DNA of 64,000 bases from Limnohabitans sp. 2KL-51 (GTDB lineage Bacteria > Pseudomonadota > Gammaproteobacteria > Burkholderiales > Burkholderiaceae_C): positions 124,001-188,000 of the forward strand of contig NZ_NESJ01000001.1 of NCBI RefSeq assembly GCF_003063645.1, given 5' to 3'. Below the pieces are notes generated by a model, which was not told where the DNA came from, ran no database searches, and saw only the letters and a list, made by a program, of their open reading frames with translations. Shown in pieces: positions 9,122-18,561 of the stretch (positions are counted from its first letter, which is position 1; the number at the start of each line of letters is the position of its first letter). The translations under genes were made by a program, and so were the position numbers.

Positions 9122-9606
9122 CCGATCTGCAAAGGCCAAGTCGTCGTGAACTTGGCCCGCTTGGTCGCAAAAAACGCCTTCACATTGCGCACATTGGCGT
9201 CTTGCGTGAACAAGTTTTGGCTAATGGCCAGGTAATGCGGCATGTCACGCGCTTGCACCACCAGCATGAAGTCCGGCCCGGGGGACACACGCCAGCACTG
9301 CTGCACTGCGTCTTGCGCCACGGCCCGAGCTTCAAAGGCGTCCAGGTGTTCGACGCCTTGTTTGTCGAGTGACACTTCAACCAGTGCCGTGAGGCCGTGG
9401 CCCAGCGTGGCGGCGAGCCGGTCGGTGCTGAGCACGGCCACTTGCCGTTCTATCCAGCCGCCCTCGACCAAGCGCTTGACGCGGCGCAGGCAGGTGGGCG
9501 GCGAGACATTGACCTTTTCGGCCAGCGCCACATTGCTCAGGCTGGCGTCGCGCTGCAGGCTGTCAAGTAGTTGCAGGTCGATGGCGTCGAGTTCATTGAA
9601 TTCCAT
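9115..9606 (-). CDS. Lrp/AsnC family transcriptional regulator
   Basis: 163 residues: an N-terminal winged helix-turn-helix (LDAIDLQLLDSLQRDAS, then NVALAEKVNVSPPTCLRRVK) and a C-terminal RAM ligand-binding domain. It is probably a local or global amino-acid-responsive regulator; the ligand is not predictable. The ATG at 9606 is preferred over a GTG/ATG run to 9636 because MEFNELDAIDLQ matches the family N-terminus. It diverges from glmS across 139 AT-rich bases with inverted repeats that may be its own operator. Confidence 0.88.
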   Translation of the reverse strand: MEFNELDAIDLQLLDSLQRDASLSNVALAEKVNVSPPTCLRRVKRLVEGGWIERQVAVLSTDRLAATLGHGLTALVEVSLDKQGVEHLDAFEARAVAQDAVQQCWRVSPGPDFMLVVQARDMPHYLAISQNLFTQDANVRNVKAFFATKRAKFTTTWPLQIGQ

Positions 9607-9620
9607 ATTTTGTATTTTAA

Positions 9621-9653
9621 TGAAATAATAATTCACGTGGATTCATTCGTGAA
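9621..9653. promoter_or_regulatory. Candidate Lrp-type operator between lrp and glmS
   Basis: Two overlapping dyads lie just upstream of lrp. One is an imperfect 15-bp palindrome from 9621 to 9635 (TGAA...TTCA). The other pairs TTCACG (9632-9637) with CGTGAA (9648-9653). AT-rich degenerate dyads of this kind are typical of Lrp sites. Regulation of either gene by this element is inferred. Confidence 0.35.
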
Positions 9654-9745
9654 ATAAAGAACCGTACATAAACGAATAATGATCGGATATTTTGAGGCGA
9701 TGACCCTAAGATAGCGGCCATTCCCCCTGTTTTGGAGCATCCTTT

Positions 9746-11617
9746 ATGTGTGGCATCGTCGGCGCAGTCTCTTCCCGCAACATCGTTCCCATCTTGGTGC
9801 AAGGCCTGCAGCGGCTCGAATACCGAGGATATGACTCTTGTGGCGTGGCCGTGCACGCGGCCAGCCTGAGCGGCGCGAGCGGGCCAAAAGGCGGCTTGCA
9901 ACGCGCCCGCAGCACATCTCGCGTGGCCGAGTTGATGGACCAGGTGAGCGCTGACCACATCGAAGGCGGCACCGGCATTGCCCACACCCGTTGGGCCACG
10001 CACGGCGCGCCCGCTGTGCTCAACGCGCACCCGCACTTCAGCCACGGCACCGGCGCGGCCGACGGCAAACCCGGCCGTGTGGCCTTGGTGCACAACGGCA
10101 TCATCGAAAACCACGAAGAACTGCGTGCCGCACTGCAAGCCAAGGGCTATGTGTTTTTGAGCCAGACCGACACCGAGGTCATCTCGCACCTGGTGGACAG
10201 CGTGTACGACGGCGATATTTTTGAAGCCGTTAAAACCGCCATCCGCCAGCTGCACGGCGCGTACGCGATTGCCGTGTTCCACAAAGACGAGCCGCAACGC
10301 GTGATCGGTGCACGTGCAGGCTCGCCGCTGATCTTGGGTGTGGGCCAAGGCGAAACCTTCTTGGCCAGCGACGCGATGGCATTGGCCGGCGTAACCGACC
10401 AAATCGTGTACCTGGAAGAGGGTGACGTGGTCGACATCCAGCTGGGCAAATACTGGGTGGTGGACCGCGACCACAAGGCCGTGACCCGCGCCGTGAAAAC
10501 TGTGCACGCGCACAGCGGCGCGGCAGAACTCGGCTCCTATCGCCACTACATGCAAAAGGAAATCTTCGAGCAGCCGCGTGCCATTGCCGACACGCTCGAA
10601 GGCGTCGAGGGCATCACGCCCGAGCTGTTTGGCGACGGCGCATATTCCACCTTCAAGGCGATTGACAACGTGTTGATCCTGGCCTGCGGCACCAGCTACT
10701 ACAGCGGCTGCGTGTCCAAGTACTGGATCGAGTCGATCGCCAAAGTGCCTTGCCAGGTGGAGATTGCCAGTGAATACCGCTACCGCGAATCGGTCCCCAA
10801 CCCCAACACCCTTATCGTCACCATCACCCAAAGCGGCGAGACCGCCGACACCCTGGCTGCGCTGCGCCACGCACAGAGCCTGGGCATGACGCACACGCTC
10901 ACCATCTGCAACGTGTCCACCAGCGCCATGGTGCGCGAATGCAAACACGCCTATGTGACCCGCGCCGGGGCCGAGATCGGCGTGGCATCGACCAAGGCCT
11001 TCACCACGCAGCTGGCCGGTTTGTTTTTGCTGACGCTGGCCTTGGCGCAGACCAAAGGCCGCCTCAGCGACGAAGAAGAAGCCGCGCACATTAAAGCCAT
11101 GCGCCACCTGCCTGCCGCGCTGCAAGCCGTGCTGGCGCTGGAGCCACAAATCATCAGCTGGGCCGAAGAATTTGCCAGCAAAGAAAACGCCTTGTTCCTG
11201 GGCCGGGGCACGCACTACCCCATCGCGCTGGAAGGCGCACTCAAGCTCAAAGAAATCACCTACATCCATGCCGAGGCCTATGCCGCAGGCGAGCTGAAAC
11301 ACGGCCCGCTGGCACTGGTGACCAGCGCCATGCCCGTGGTGACCGTGGCCCCCAACGACCAGCTGCTCGAAAAGCTGAAAAGCAACATGCAAGAAGTCCG
11401 TGCCCGTGGTGGCGTGCTGTATGTGCTGGCCGACGGCGACACGAAGATCGAAAGCAGCGAAGGCGTCAACGTCATCCGCATGCCCGAACACTACGGCGTG
11501 CTGTCACCGATCTTGCATGTGGTGCCCTTGCAGTTGCTGAGCTATCACACGGCGTGTGCTCGGGGAACGGATGTGGACAAGCCGCGCAATTTGGCAAAGT
11601 CCGTCACAGTGGAGTGA
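9746..11617 (+). CDS. glmS: Glutamine--fructose-6-phosphate aminotransferase (isomerizing)
   Basis: 623 residues. [10 protein letters not shown] gives the N-terminal glutamine amidotransferase with nucleophile C2, plus RYRGYDS-like [10 protein letters not shown] and HNGIIEN. Two SIS sugar-isomerase domains follow ([33 protein letters not shown]). It makes glucosamine-6-phosphate, the first step to UDP-GlcNAc. There is no glmS ribozyme upstream, as expected for a proteobacterium. The last conserved segment is AKSVTVE. An alternative is unlikely. Confidence 0.97.
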   Translation: MCGIVGAVSSRNIVPILVQGLQRLEYRGYDSCGVAVHAASLSGASGPKGGLQRARSTSRVAELMDQVSADHIEGGTGIAHTRWATHGAPAVLNAHPHFSHGTGAADGKPGRVALVHNGIIENHEELRAALQAKGYVFLSQTDTEVISHLVDSVYDGDIFEAVKTAIRQLHGAYAIAVFHKDEPQRVIGARAGSPLILGVGQGETFLASDAMALAGVTDQIVYLEEGDVVDIQLGKYWVVDRDHKAVTRAVKTVHAHSGAAELGSYRHYMQKEIFEQPRAIADTLEGVEGITPELFGDGAYSTFKAIDNVLILACGTSYYSGCVSKYWIESIAKVPCQVEIASEYRYRESVPNPNTLIVTITQSGETADTLAALRHAQSLGMTHTLTICNVSTSAMVRECKHAYVTRAGAEIGVASTKAFTTQLAGLFLLTLALAQTKGRLSDEEEAAHIKAMRHLPAALQAVLALEPQIISWAEEFASKENALFLGRGTHYPIALEGALKLKEITYIHAEAYAAGELKHGPLALVTSAMPVVTVAPNDQLLEKLKSNMQEVRARGGVLYVLADGDTKIESSEGVNVIRMPEHYGVLSPILHVVPLQLLSYHTACARGTDVDKPRNLAKSVTVE

Positions 11618-11644
11618 TTGACTTTATGGCTTGAATGCCTTAAA

Positions 11645-11683
11645 TTCATGTAAAAATTAACTTTAAGTTAAAATTAACATGAA
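11645..11683. promoter_or_regulatory. AT-rich 19-bp inverted repeat overlapping the start of the DUF4143 ATPase gene
   Basis: The left arm is 11645-11663 and the right arm 11665-11683, around a single central T (11664); 16 of 19 positions pair. Both arms begin or end in TTCATG/CATGAA, and the right arm contains the ATG of the downstream gene. It is much more AT-rich than its surroundings. It could be an operator for autoregulation or an RNA hairpin hiding the start codon. Confidence 0.55.
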
Positions 11684-12872
11684 AAATATAGGGCGACAAG
11701 CATTGAATGTGCTGCTTCAGCGGGCCATGCTTTACCCTGTGGTGACGGTGTTGGGGCCTAGGCAGTCGGGCAAAACCACCTTGTGCCGTATGGCGTTTCC
11801 GGACAAGCCCTACGTCAACCTGGAGCAGCCCGATGTGCGGGAGTTTGCGCAGCAGGATCCCAAGGCGTTTTTGGCCCAGTTTCCTGATGGTGCCGTGCTG
11901 GATGAAATTCAAAACGTACCCTCACTGTTGTCGTGGATTCAGGTGCTGACCGATGCTGATCCGCGCAAAGGGCGCTTTGTTTTGACGGGCAGTCACCAGT
12001 TGCAAGTGAGTGCGCAGGTCACTCAATCGCTGGCAGGTCGAACGGCCGTGCTGGAGTTGTTGCCTCTGAGTTTGTCCGAATTGGCAAAAGCAAGCGACTT
12101 GCCAACAGTTGAACCCGCCGATGCGAATGTCTTGATGTTGCAAGGCGGTTATCCCCGCATCCATGCGCAAGGCATGCCACCCGAGGTGATGCTGTCGGAT
12201 TACTTTGCTACCTATGTCGAGCGCGATGTGCGACAACTCATCAACCTCAGGCATTTGCGCGAGTTCGGCCAATGCGTGCGTTTGCTGGCGGGTCGCACAG
12301 GGCAGTTGCTCAACCAGACCAGCTTGGGCAATGAGGTGGGCGTCAGCAGCAACACCATCACACAATGGCTGAGTATTCTTGAGGCGTCTTTCCTCGTGTT
12401 CAGCCTGGCACCCTGGAGCGTCAATATTGGCAAGCGTTTGGTGAAGAGTCCCAAAATTTATTTTTACGATGTGGGGCTCGCATGCTGGTTGCTCGGTATC
12501 AAGACGGTTGAGCAGCTGCAGCACCACCCTTTGCGCGGAGCACTGTTTGAAAACCTGGTGGTGCTGGAGGTGCTTAAGTCTTTGCGTAACCAGGGGTTGC
12601 GCGATCCCTTGTATTTCTTTCGCGACAGCAACGGTTTGGAAATTGACCTGTTGCTGGACCATGCCGATGGTCTTCAGTTGGTCGAGATCAAGGCCTCACA
12701 AACGGTGTCCGCAGCCCTGTTTAAAAATTTGCGCACAGTGAGCTCTTTGCTGGGCGATCGTGTGAAAACGCAGCATCTGATCTACGGTGGGGCTGAGCGA
12801 CAAGATCGAACCGGAGTGGAAGTGCTGCCGTATGGGCAAGCTGAAACGCTGGTCTTGGGGTCCGCCGCTTGA
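11679..12872 (+). CDS. AAA+ ATPase with DUF4143 domain
   Basis: 397 residues. The N-terminal AAA_14-type ATPase has Walker A GPRQSGKTT near 27-35 and Walker B VLDEIQ, then a sensor region (GRFVLTGSHQL). The C-terminal DUF4143 (winged helix VGVSSNTITQWLSILEA plus nuclease-like EIDLLLDHADGLQLVEIKAS) follows. The E-x-D...E-x-K pattern in the tail resembles a PD-(D/E)XK fold. This family is widespread, often strain-variable, and its role is unresolved. The AT-rich upstream repeat and lack of operon partners suggest it was acquired separately from its housekeeping neighbours; that is inference. Confidence 0.88.
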   Translation: MKNIGRQALNVLLQRAMLYPVVTVLGPRQSGKTTLCRMAFPDKPYVNLEQPDVREFAQQDPKAFLAQFPDGAVLDEIQNVPSLLSWIQVLTDADPRKGRFVLTGSHQLQVSAQVTQSLAGRTAVLELLPLSLSELAKASDLPTVEPADANVLMLQGGYPRIHAQGMPPEVMLSDYFATYVERDVRQLINLRHLREFGQCVRLLAGRTGQLLNQTSLGNEVGVSSNTITQWLSILEASFLVFSLAPWSVNIGKRLVKSPKIYFYDVGLACWLLGIKTVEQLQHHPLRGALFENLVVLEVLKSLRNQGLRDPLYFFRDSNGLEIDLLLDHADGLQLVEIKASQTVSAALFKNLRTVSSLLGDRVKTQHLIYGGAERQDRTGVEVLPYGQAETLVLGSAA

Positions 12873-12982
12873 ATCACCAACAGCCAAGGCTTCAACGATA
12901 TCCGTAAAACCTCGAGCGATGCATCGGCCGATGTTGGCGATGCTCTCTAAAAAACTCAGCGCTACATGGACTTTCTTCACCC

Positions 12983-13435
12983 GTGACTTCCTCTCTTGAT
13001 GCCCTGATTTGGGTGCACGCCTCAGCCGTGCACGGCAAAGGCGTGTTCGCTACGCGCCAGCTGGCCGCAGGCGAGCGGGTGATCGAGTACGTGGGCGAGG
13101 TCATCAGCATGGCCCAGGCCATTGCCCGTCATCCTCACGATCCGAGCAACCCCGACCACACCTTTTACTTTCATCTGGACGATGGCCGGGTCATTGACGC
13201 GCTGCACGGGGGCAACGATTCCAAGTGGATCAACCACTCGTGCCGCCCCAACTGTGTGCCTGACGAGGACCGGGGACGCATCTTCATCTTGACGCGCAGG
13301 CTCGTGTTCAAGGGCGAGGAGCTGACGTTTGATTACGGCCTGGTGAGCGACGAGCCCGTGAGCGAGGCCTTGAAGGCCCGTTATGCCTGCCGCTGCGGGG
13401 CCAAAAAGTGCCGGGGCACGATGCTGGCCACTTGA
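12983..13435 (+). CDS. SET-domain protein, putative lysine methyltransferase
   Basis: 150 residues, essentially a lone SET domain. It has GKGVFATRQLAAGERVIEY at the N-terminus, the signature WINHSCRPNC (the NHS motif that binds S-adenosylmethionine), GEELTFDYG, and a post-SET-like cysteine cluster ACRCGAKKCRG. It is predicted to transfer methyl groups to a protein lysine; the substrate is unknown. Translation starts at GTG 12983. It stands alone between a DUF4143 ATPase and convergent VF530. SET domains occur sporadically in bacteria. Confidence 0.85.
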   Translation: MTSSLDALIWVHASAVHGKGVFATRQLAAGERVIEYVGEVISMAQAIARHPHDPSNPDHTFYFHLDDGRVIDALHGGNDSKWINHSCRPNCVPDEDRGRIFILTRRLVFKGEELTFDYGLVSDEPVSEALKARYACRCGAKKCRGTMLAT

Positions 13436-13474
13436 GAACCCTGCCCGGGGTGTTAAATGCCTTGACGCGGGTTG

Positions 13475-13765
13475 TTAAAAGCCCTGGCGCTTTTGGTCAC
13501 GCAGCATGAAAAGGTACAGGCTTTCCACCTTCTCGCGGGCCCAAGGGGTTTTGCGCAAGAACTTCAGGCTGGAGCCCACGCTGGGCTCGTGGGTGAAGCA
13601 GCGAATCGGGATGCGCTGGCCCAGATCGTCCCAGCCGTAAAAGTCGGCCAGCCGGGTGACGATGGTCTCCAGCGTGAGGCCGTGCAGCGGGTTGCGCGGC
13701 TGGGCTGCCCGCGCTTCAGGTGCGGGTTCGGGCGGCGTTGGCACGGGGTTTAGGGCGTCTTGCAT
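13475..13765 (-). CDS. VF530 family (DUF2132) small protein
   Basis: 96 residues. After a Pro/Ala-rich leader the conserved block runs [21 protein letters not shown]..., then [21 protein letters not shown] and KVESLYLF, which is the VF530/DUF2132 family. The fold is a small helical bundle proposed to bind DNA; no function is established. It lies convergent to the SET gene, 43 bp downstream of the FAD oxidoreductase on the same strand. Confidence 0.85.
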   Translation of the reverse strand: MQDALNPVPTPPEPAPEARAAQPRNPLHGLTLETIVTRLADFYGWDDLGQRIPIRCFTHEPSVGSSLKFLRKTPWAREKVESLYLFMLRDQKRQGF

Positions 13766-13808
13766 GGCCTGATTGTCAGTGTAAAACAGGCATGTGAAAT
13801 CGGCTTGT

Positions 13809-15626
13809 TCAGTTGGGGGCCATCAGTGCCCGCGCCAAAGACTCGGCCACCTTGATGCCGTCCACCCCCGCCGACAAGATGCCGCCCGCATAACTGGCCC
13901 CTTCGCCCGCCGGGTACAGGCCTTGGGTGTTGGTGCTTTGATGGTCCTCGCCTCGCGGGATGCGCAGTGGCGAAGAGGTGCGCGTTTCCACTCCAGTCAT
14001 GACCGCATCCGCCATATCGTAGCCTTTGATCTTGCGGCCGAAAACGGGCAAAGCCTCGCGCATGGCGGCCAATGCGTAATCGGGCAAGACGTCGGCCAGG
14101 TCGACCAATTTGACGCCGGGTTTGTAAGACGGCTGCACGCTGCCCCAAGTGGTCGAGGGGCGCGCGGCCAGAAAGTCGCCCACCAGTTGGCCAGGGGCTT
14201 CGTAGTTGCTGCCGCCCACTTTAAAGGCAAGCGTTTCCAGCTGGCGCTGTAGCACGATGCCCGCCAGCGGGTGGGGCGCAGGCGGCTGTTGTGTGGCGAG
14301 TTGTTGGGCTTCTCGTGCGAGTTGTGCGCCGTCTTCGTCGCCAAACGCGGCTTGCCAAGCGGCGGTGTCCAGGTGGTAGTCGGGTGGGTCAATGGCCACC
14401 ACCATGCCGGCGTTGGCGTTGCGCTCGTTGCGCGAGTACTGGCTCATGCCGTTGGTGACCACGCGGCCCGGCTCGCTGGTGGCGGCCACCACGGTGCCGC
14501 CGGGGCACATGCAAAAGCTGTAAACGGCTCGGCCGTTTTGCGCGTGGTGCACCAGCTTGTAATCGGCCGCGCCCAGCAGCGGGTGGCCCGCGTGGCGGCC
14601 CCAACGGGCTTGGTCGATCACGCTTTGAGGGTGTTCGATGCGCACGCCAATCGAAAACGCTTTGGCTTGCATGGCCACGCCACGGTGGTGCAGCATGACA
14701 AAGGTGTCGCGGGCGCTGTGGCCCAGGGCCAGCACGGCGTGCCGGGTGTGCAGGGTTTGGCTTTGACCTGTGCGCAGGTCGGTCACCTGCAGCCCAGTGA
14801 GTTGGTGACCGTTGGCGGCTGGCGCGAGCAGCACATCGCTCACCCGTTGCTCAAATCGGATCTCACCACCCAAAGCGATGATCGTCTCGCGGATGTGCTC
14901 AACCACCTTGACCAATTTGAAGGTGCCGATGTGCGGGTGTGCGGCATACAAAATGTCGGCAGGCGCTCCTGCTTTCACAAACTCGTCCATGACCTTGCGG
15001 CCCAGGTGGCGCGGGTCTTTGATCTGGCTGTAGAGCTTGCCGTCGCTGAAGGTGCCTGCACCGCCTTCACCAAACTGCACATTGCTCTCGGGGTTGAGCA
15101 CCTTTTTACGCCACAAGCCCCAGGTGTCTTTGGTGCGCTCTCGCACAGGTTTACCCCTTTCGAGCACGATCGGTTTGAAACCCATTTGCGCCAAGGCCAG
15201 CGCCGCAAACATGCCGCAAGGCCCTAAGCCCACCACCACGGGGCGTTGGCCTTCTTGTTCGCCAAAATGGGCTGGCGCTTGGCAGGGCGCGTGCCAGGCC
15301 ATATCGGGCGTGGCTTGGATGTGGGGGTGGCTGGCGAACTGCTGCAGCAAGTTGGTTTCGGCCTGCGCATCGGTCAGCGCCAGGTCCACGATGTACACCG
15401 CCAGCAGGTCGGCTTTACGGGCATCGAAGCTGCGCTTGAACACCTGCAGCATGGTGATGTCGGTGGCGCTGATGCCCAAGGCCTGGACCGCCAGTTGGCG
15501 CAGGGCACCGATAGGATGCGGCGTGGGCAGGCGGTCTTCATCGGTCTCGGAAGCTGCATCGGCCGCGCGACGCACTTCAACCGGCAGGGCAGAAAGAGGG
15601 AGTTTGAGTTCGGAGATTCGGATCAT
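13809..15626 (-). CDS. FAD-dependent oxidoreductase (COG2509-like)
   Basis: 605 residues. The first ~100 residues form a distinct alpha/beta domain ([12 protein letters not shown]). A Rossmann FAD site follows ([20 protein letters not shown]), then the family-typical [17 protein letters not shown] and [15 protein letters not shown], and a C-terminal FAD-closing block [19 protein letters not shown]. These are uncharacterised FAD dehydrogenases present in many bacteria. I use ATG 15626; a GTG lies six bases earlier. It is 59 bp downstream of cysK on the same strand. Confidence 0.85.
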   Translation of the reverse strand: MIRISELKLPLSALPVEVRRAADAASETDEDRLPTPHPIGALRQLAVQALGISATDITMLQVFKRSFDARKADLLAVYIVDLALTDAQAETNLLQQFASHPHIQATPDMAWHAPCQAPAHFGEQEGQRPVVVGLGPCGMFAALALAQMGFKPIVLERGKPVRERTKDTWGLWRKKVLNPESNVQFGEGGAGTFSDGKLYSQIKDPRHLGRKVMDEFVKAGAPADILYAAHPHIGTFKLVKVVEHIRETIIALGGEIRFEQRVSDVLLAPAANGHQLTGLQVTDLRTGQSQTLHTRHAVLALGHSARDTFVMLHHRGVAMQAKAFSIGVRIEHPQSVIDQARWGRHAGHPLLGAADYKLVHHAQNGRAVYSFCMCPGGTVVAATSEPGRVVTNGMSQYSRNERNANAGMVVAIDPPDYHLDTAAWQAAFGDEDGAQLAREAQQLATQQPPAPHPLAGIVLQRQLETLAFKVGGSNYEAPGQLVGDFLAARPSTTWGSVQPSYKPGVKLVDLADVLPDYALAAMREALPVFGRKIKGYDMADAVMTGVETRTSSPLRIPRGEDHQSTNTQGLYPAGEGASYAGGILSAGVDGIKVAESLARALMAPN

Positions 15627-15685
15627 GGGCACCTCTGTGGCTTGTGGTTATCAAGCAAGAAGCGCTGATTATCGTCGTGCGGAGG

Positions 15686-16603
15686 TCAATTGGGCAGGAA
15701 CCCCTCGACGGAAAAATAACGCTCGCCCGTGTCGTAATTGAAACCCAGCACCTTAGCCCCTTCAGGCAATTCGGCCAATTTTTGGGCAATGGCCGCCAGG
15801 GTCGCGCCGGAGGAAATGCCGACCAGCATGCCTTCTTGGCGGGCCGAGCGGCGGGCGTATTCGCGAGCGTCTTCGGCGTCAACCTGGATCACGCCGTCGA
15901 GCAAAGTGGTGTCCAAATTCTTAGGGATAAAGCCTGCGCCAATGCCTTGGATGGGGTGGGGCGCAGGCGAGCCGCCAGAGATCACGGGCGATGCTGCAGG
16001 CTCGACCGCAAACACCTTGAGATTCGGAAACTTGGCCTTGAGCACTCGGGCCGCGCCGGTCAGGTGGCCGCCTGTGCCCACGCCGGTGATGAGGGCATCA
16101 ATGCCCTCGGGGAAATCGGCCAGAATTTCTTGCGCCGTGGTGCGCACATGCACGTCGATATTGGCGGGGTTTTCAAACTGCTGGGGCATCCAAGCACCGC
16201 TTGTGTTGGCCACCAGTTCTTCAGCACGGGCAATGGCGCCTTTCATGCCTTTTTCGCGGGGCGTCAGGTCAAAGCTCGCGCCATAGGCCAACATCAAGCG
16301 GCGGCGCTCGATGCTCATGCTGTCGGGCATGACAAGCACCAATTTGTAGCCTTTCACGGCGGCCACCATGGCCAGGCCGATGCCGGTGTTGCCCGAGGTG
16401 GGCTCAATGATGGTGCCGCCAGGCTTCAAGGTGCCGGATTTTTCGGCGTCTTCCACCATGGCCAGCGCGATACGGTCTTTGATCGAGCCGCCTGGGTTGC
16501 TGCGCTCGGACTTGATCCACACGTTGGCATTTGCACCAAACAAGCGTTGGATGCGCACATGCGGCGTGTTGCCGATGGTGTCGAGAATGGTGCGTGCTTT
16601 CAT
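15686..16603 (-). CDS. cysK: Cysteine synthase A (O-acetylserine sulfhydrylase)
   Basis: 305 residues, fold type II PLP enzyme. PLP lysine K42 sits in [12 protein letters not shown]; the phosphate loop is [11 protein letters not shown] and the substrate loop PTSGNTGIG. It makes L-cysteine from O-acetylserine and sulfide. The length and GFIPKNLDT favour CysK over CysM. The ATG at 16603 gives [14 protein letters not shown], the normal N-terminus. It diverges from rnpB. Confidence 0.93.
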   Translation of the reverse strand: MKARTILDTIGNTPHVRIQRLFGANANVWIKSERSNPGGSIKDRIALAMVEDAEKSGTLKPGGTIIEPTSGNTGIGLAMVAAVKGYKLVLVMPDSMSIERRRLMLAYGASFDLTPREKGMKGAIARAEELVANTSGAWMPQQFENPANIDVHVRTTAQEILADFPEGIDALITGVGTGGHLTGAARVLKAKFPNLKVFAVEPAASPVISGGSPAPHPIQGIGAGFIPKNLDTTLLDGVIQVDAEDAREYARRSARQEGMLVGISSGATLAAIAQKLAELPEGAKVLGFNYDTGERYFSVEGFLPN

Positions 16604-16703
16604 GGCGTGTCTCCGTTGCGAAAAGGCGTTGCAAAAAATCATTGTGCGTGAAAACTCAGACCTCTTGCGGTATCAACTCACGCCCGCAAGCGATAATCAA
16701 GCT

Positions 16704-17058
16704 GTGAAGCACGCCAGACCGTCGCTGGTGCAATTTCCGAAAGGAAGCACTGGAGGAACGTCCGGACTGCACAGGACAGCGTAGGAGGTAATACCTCTCC
16801 ACCGCGAGGTGAGGATCAGAGCAACAGAGACGAGCCGATTGAGTTCGGGTGAAACGGGCAATCTCTACGCGCAGCAATACCAAGTAGGCCTTCCTGAGGG
16901 TGAGCGGTTCGCCGCATGCCTTCTCCCTGTGGTTCCGCGGGGTGAGTTGGCGGGTAGGTAGCACCGAGCCGGGTGGGCAACCCCCGGCCCAGAGTAATGG
17001 CGGTCACGCAGCGGGTAACCGCTGTGCACAGAATCCGGCTTATCGGCGAGCTTCACAC
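16704..17058 (+). ncRNA. rnpB: RNase P RNA, bacterial class A
   Basis: The catalytic RNA of RNase P, which trims tRNA 5' leaders. The 5' end GTGAAGC (16704-16710) pairs with GCTTCAC (17050-17056) as helix P1. The conserved CR-I region GAGGAACGTCCGGACTGCAC is at about 16752-16771, and CR-V ACAGAATCCGGCTTATCGG lies close to the 3' end, together making P4. The length of about 355 nt fits. The ends are placed from P1 pairing, so a few bases are uncertain. Open reading frames on the opposite strand are not genes. Confidence 0.95.
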
Positions 17059-17071
17059 TTTTTCAGACCAT

Positions 17072-17098
17072 AAAAAACCCGCCGAAGCGGGTTTTTTT
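17072..17098 (+). terminator. Rho-independent terminator of rnpB
   Basis: CCCGC (17078-17082), loop CGAA, GCGGG (17087-17091) and seven T follow. Six A precede the stem, so the convergent Rrf2 gene may also use it. Confidence 0.9.
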
Positions 17099-17132
17099 GC
17101 TTTAGCTGCAACGGATTAGCTGCGTGATGTGT

Positions 17133-17654
17133 TTAGCCGCGCGACGGCATCAAGCTGGCGCCCAGTGCAAACACCGAGTTGGGTGCAGTGATCTTCAACG
17201 AACTTTTAGGCTTGGCAAACACGCCGCGCTTGACGGCCGGTGCGGGCGCAGGCTCGACGGTCACGCCCTTGGTGCGCTGCTCGGCCACCAATTGGCGCAG
17301 GCTAATGGACTGCAGGTGGGTCAGCATTTTTTCATTCAGGCTGGCCCACAGCTCGCTGTTCATCCAGCCGCCTTCGGCAGCGGCCTCTTCTTCGGTGGGG
17401 GCGTCGACCGCGCCCACGATGTCTGCCATGGTGATTTTTTCAGCATTGCGCGACAACGAATAACCGCCGCCTGGACCGCGTGTGCTCTCGACCAAGCCAT
17501 GCTGGCGCAGTTTGCTGAACAGTTGCTCCAGGTAGGACAAAGAAATCTGGTGGCGCGTGCTGATCGCGGCCAGCGAAACGGGTCCACGGTCTTCGCGCAA
17601 CGCCACATCGATCATGGCGGTGACTGCAAATCGGCTTTTAGTGCTCAAACGCAT
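17133..17654 (-). CDS. Rrf2/IscR-like regulator without any cysteine
   Basis: 173 residues. The N-terminal winged helix matches IscR closely (MRLSTKSRFAVTAMIDVALR; ISLSYLEQLFSKLRQHGLV; GPGGGYSLSR). In IscR three cysteines ligate a [2Fe-2S] cluster between VDA and LW; here that stretch (residues 84-103) is an acidic loop ending in GGW, and there is no cysteine in the whole protein. It also has an ~40-residue Pro/Lys-rich tail. It cannot be a canonical Fe-S sensor. No isc genes adjoin it. ATG 17654 is chosen from the family N-terminus. Confidence 0.88.
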   Translation of the reverse strand: MRLSTKSRFAVTAMIDVALREDRGPVSLAAISTRHQISLSYLEQLFSKLRQHGLVESTRGPGGGYSLSRNAEKITMADIVGAVDAPTEEEAAAEGGWMNSELWASLNEKMLTHLQSISLRQLVAEQRTKGVTVEPAPAPAVKRGVFAKPKSSLKITAPNSVFALGASLMPSRG

Positions 17655-17837
17655 GGTGGGCTCCTTTCTGCGTGTTGCTGACCTGCCAATGCGGGCCAAC
17701 CTTAGGGTCAAGACTGCATTGTGCGCAGGTTTGACTGAATTGTCATTTTCTCAGACTGCATTTCCAATTGGAGATAACCCGGGATTATTCAAGGGTAAAT
17801 CCAGCTTTTTTAGCTTTTTTTTCAAATTAAAAACAGA

Positions 17838-18533
17838 TTAAAAGCGCTCATGGCTCTGCAGTTGCCGCCATTGCCCGAGCTCCAAGGGGGCCAAGCTCAT
17901 GCTGCCCACGCGCTGGCGGCGCAGGTCTTGCAAGGGGCATTGTTCGTCCAGCCAGCGGCCCAGTTCCAGCCCGTCGATGTCCTTGCCAGCGATGCGCAGC
18001 ACGGTCAGGGTGTCGGTTTGGCGGTTGATGCTGGTACGGATGCCGGGGCCATTCAAGGCCTTGATGGTGCCCTCTGGCACTTCGCCACCCACGGTGGCCA
18101 TCCACTCTTGCTCCATCGGGCTGCGGCGGTCTTCCAGATGGCGCAGCACGGCGACGTCGTCTGAAAAAATGCACAAACCGCTGGCGGGTTTGGCCAGCGG
18201 CAAGGGCATTTGCATTTTGGCCAAGCGCTCGGGGCCCCAAAGACCCGGCTGGGCGGCTTTGAGGCCCACGGTGTCTTGCAGCCAGGCCAAGTTGGCCACG
18301 CGGTGGGCGGGCTTGAACAGCGCCAAGGTCATAGGAGCGAGGGCGGCCATGGAGACCAAACGGTTCACCTGAACGGCTTGCTCGGGCCGCACACGCCGTG
18401 CCGGGTCGGTCACCACTTTGCCCGCGACTTGCACGCCGCCGGCCACGATCAGGGCTTCGGCTTCGCGGCGCGAACAGTGTTGCTCGGCGGCCACGCGTTT
18501 GGCCAAGCGTATGCCTTCTTCAGAGGAAATCAT
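17838..18533 (-). CDS. S4-domain RsuA/RluF-like pseudouridine synthase homologue lacking the catalytic Asp
   Basis: 231 residues. An N-terminal S4 RNA-binding domain (residues 7-50, GIRLAKRVAAEQHCSRREAEA) is followed by an RsuA-family core. In active members the motif is GRLD..(S/T).GL; here it reads P112-L-A114-K-P-A-S-G-L120, so the nucleophilic Asp is Ala. Later blocks (MEQEWMATVGG, GRWLDEQCPL) still align. It may bind rRNA without modifying it, or act by another residue. ATG 18533 gives the S4 domain directly. It lies 28 bp downstream of the Nudix-MBL gene, so they probably share a transcript. Confidence 0.8.
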   Translation of the reverse strand: MISSEEGIRLAKRVAAEQHCSRREAEALIVAGGVQVAGKVVTDPARRVRPEQAVQVNRLVSMAALAPMTLALFKPAHRVANLAWLQDTVGLKAAQPGLWGPERLAKMQMPLPLAKPASGLCIFSDDVAVLRHLEDRRSPMEQEWMATVGGEVPEGTIKALNGPGIRTSINRQTDTLTVLRIAGKDIDGLELGRWLDEQCPLQDLRRQRVGSMSLAPLELGQWRQLQSHERF

Positions 18534-18561
18534 CCATGCTTTCAAAAATGCTTGAGGCGAA

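Noticed and set aside
9654-9745. glmS ribozyme or riboswitch upstream of glmS
   Set aside because: No ribozyme core is visible and the class is confined mainly to Gram-positive bacteria.
9617-11491. Very long open frame antisense to glmS (624 codons)
   Set aside because: It is the shadow of glmS in a GC-rich genome; glmS has full conserved motifs and the antisense product is His/Val/Gly-rich with no family pattern.
13809-15626. Large plus-strand frame (14271-15227) opposite the FAD oxidoreductase
   Set aside because: Shadow frame; the minus strand carries complete FAD-binding motifs.
16656-17056. Open frames on the minus strand over the rnpB region
   Set aside because: They lie in the folded, conserved RNase P RNA and show no protein features.
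17774-17787. Near-palindrome TAACCCGGGATTA upstream of the Rrf2 gene as an IscR-type site
   Set aside because: Only the CCCGGG core is symmetric; outer positions do not match IscR motifs.
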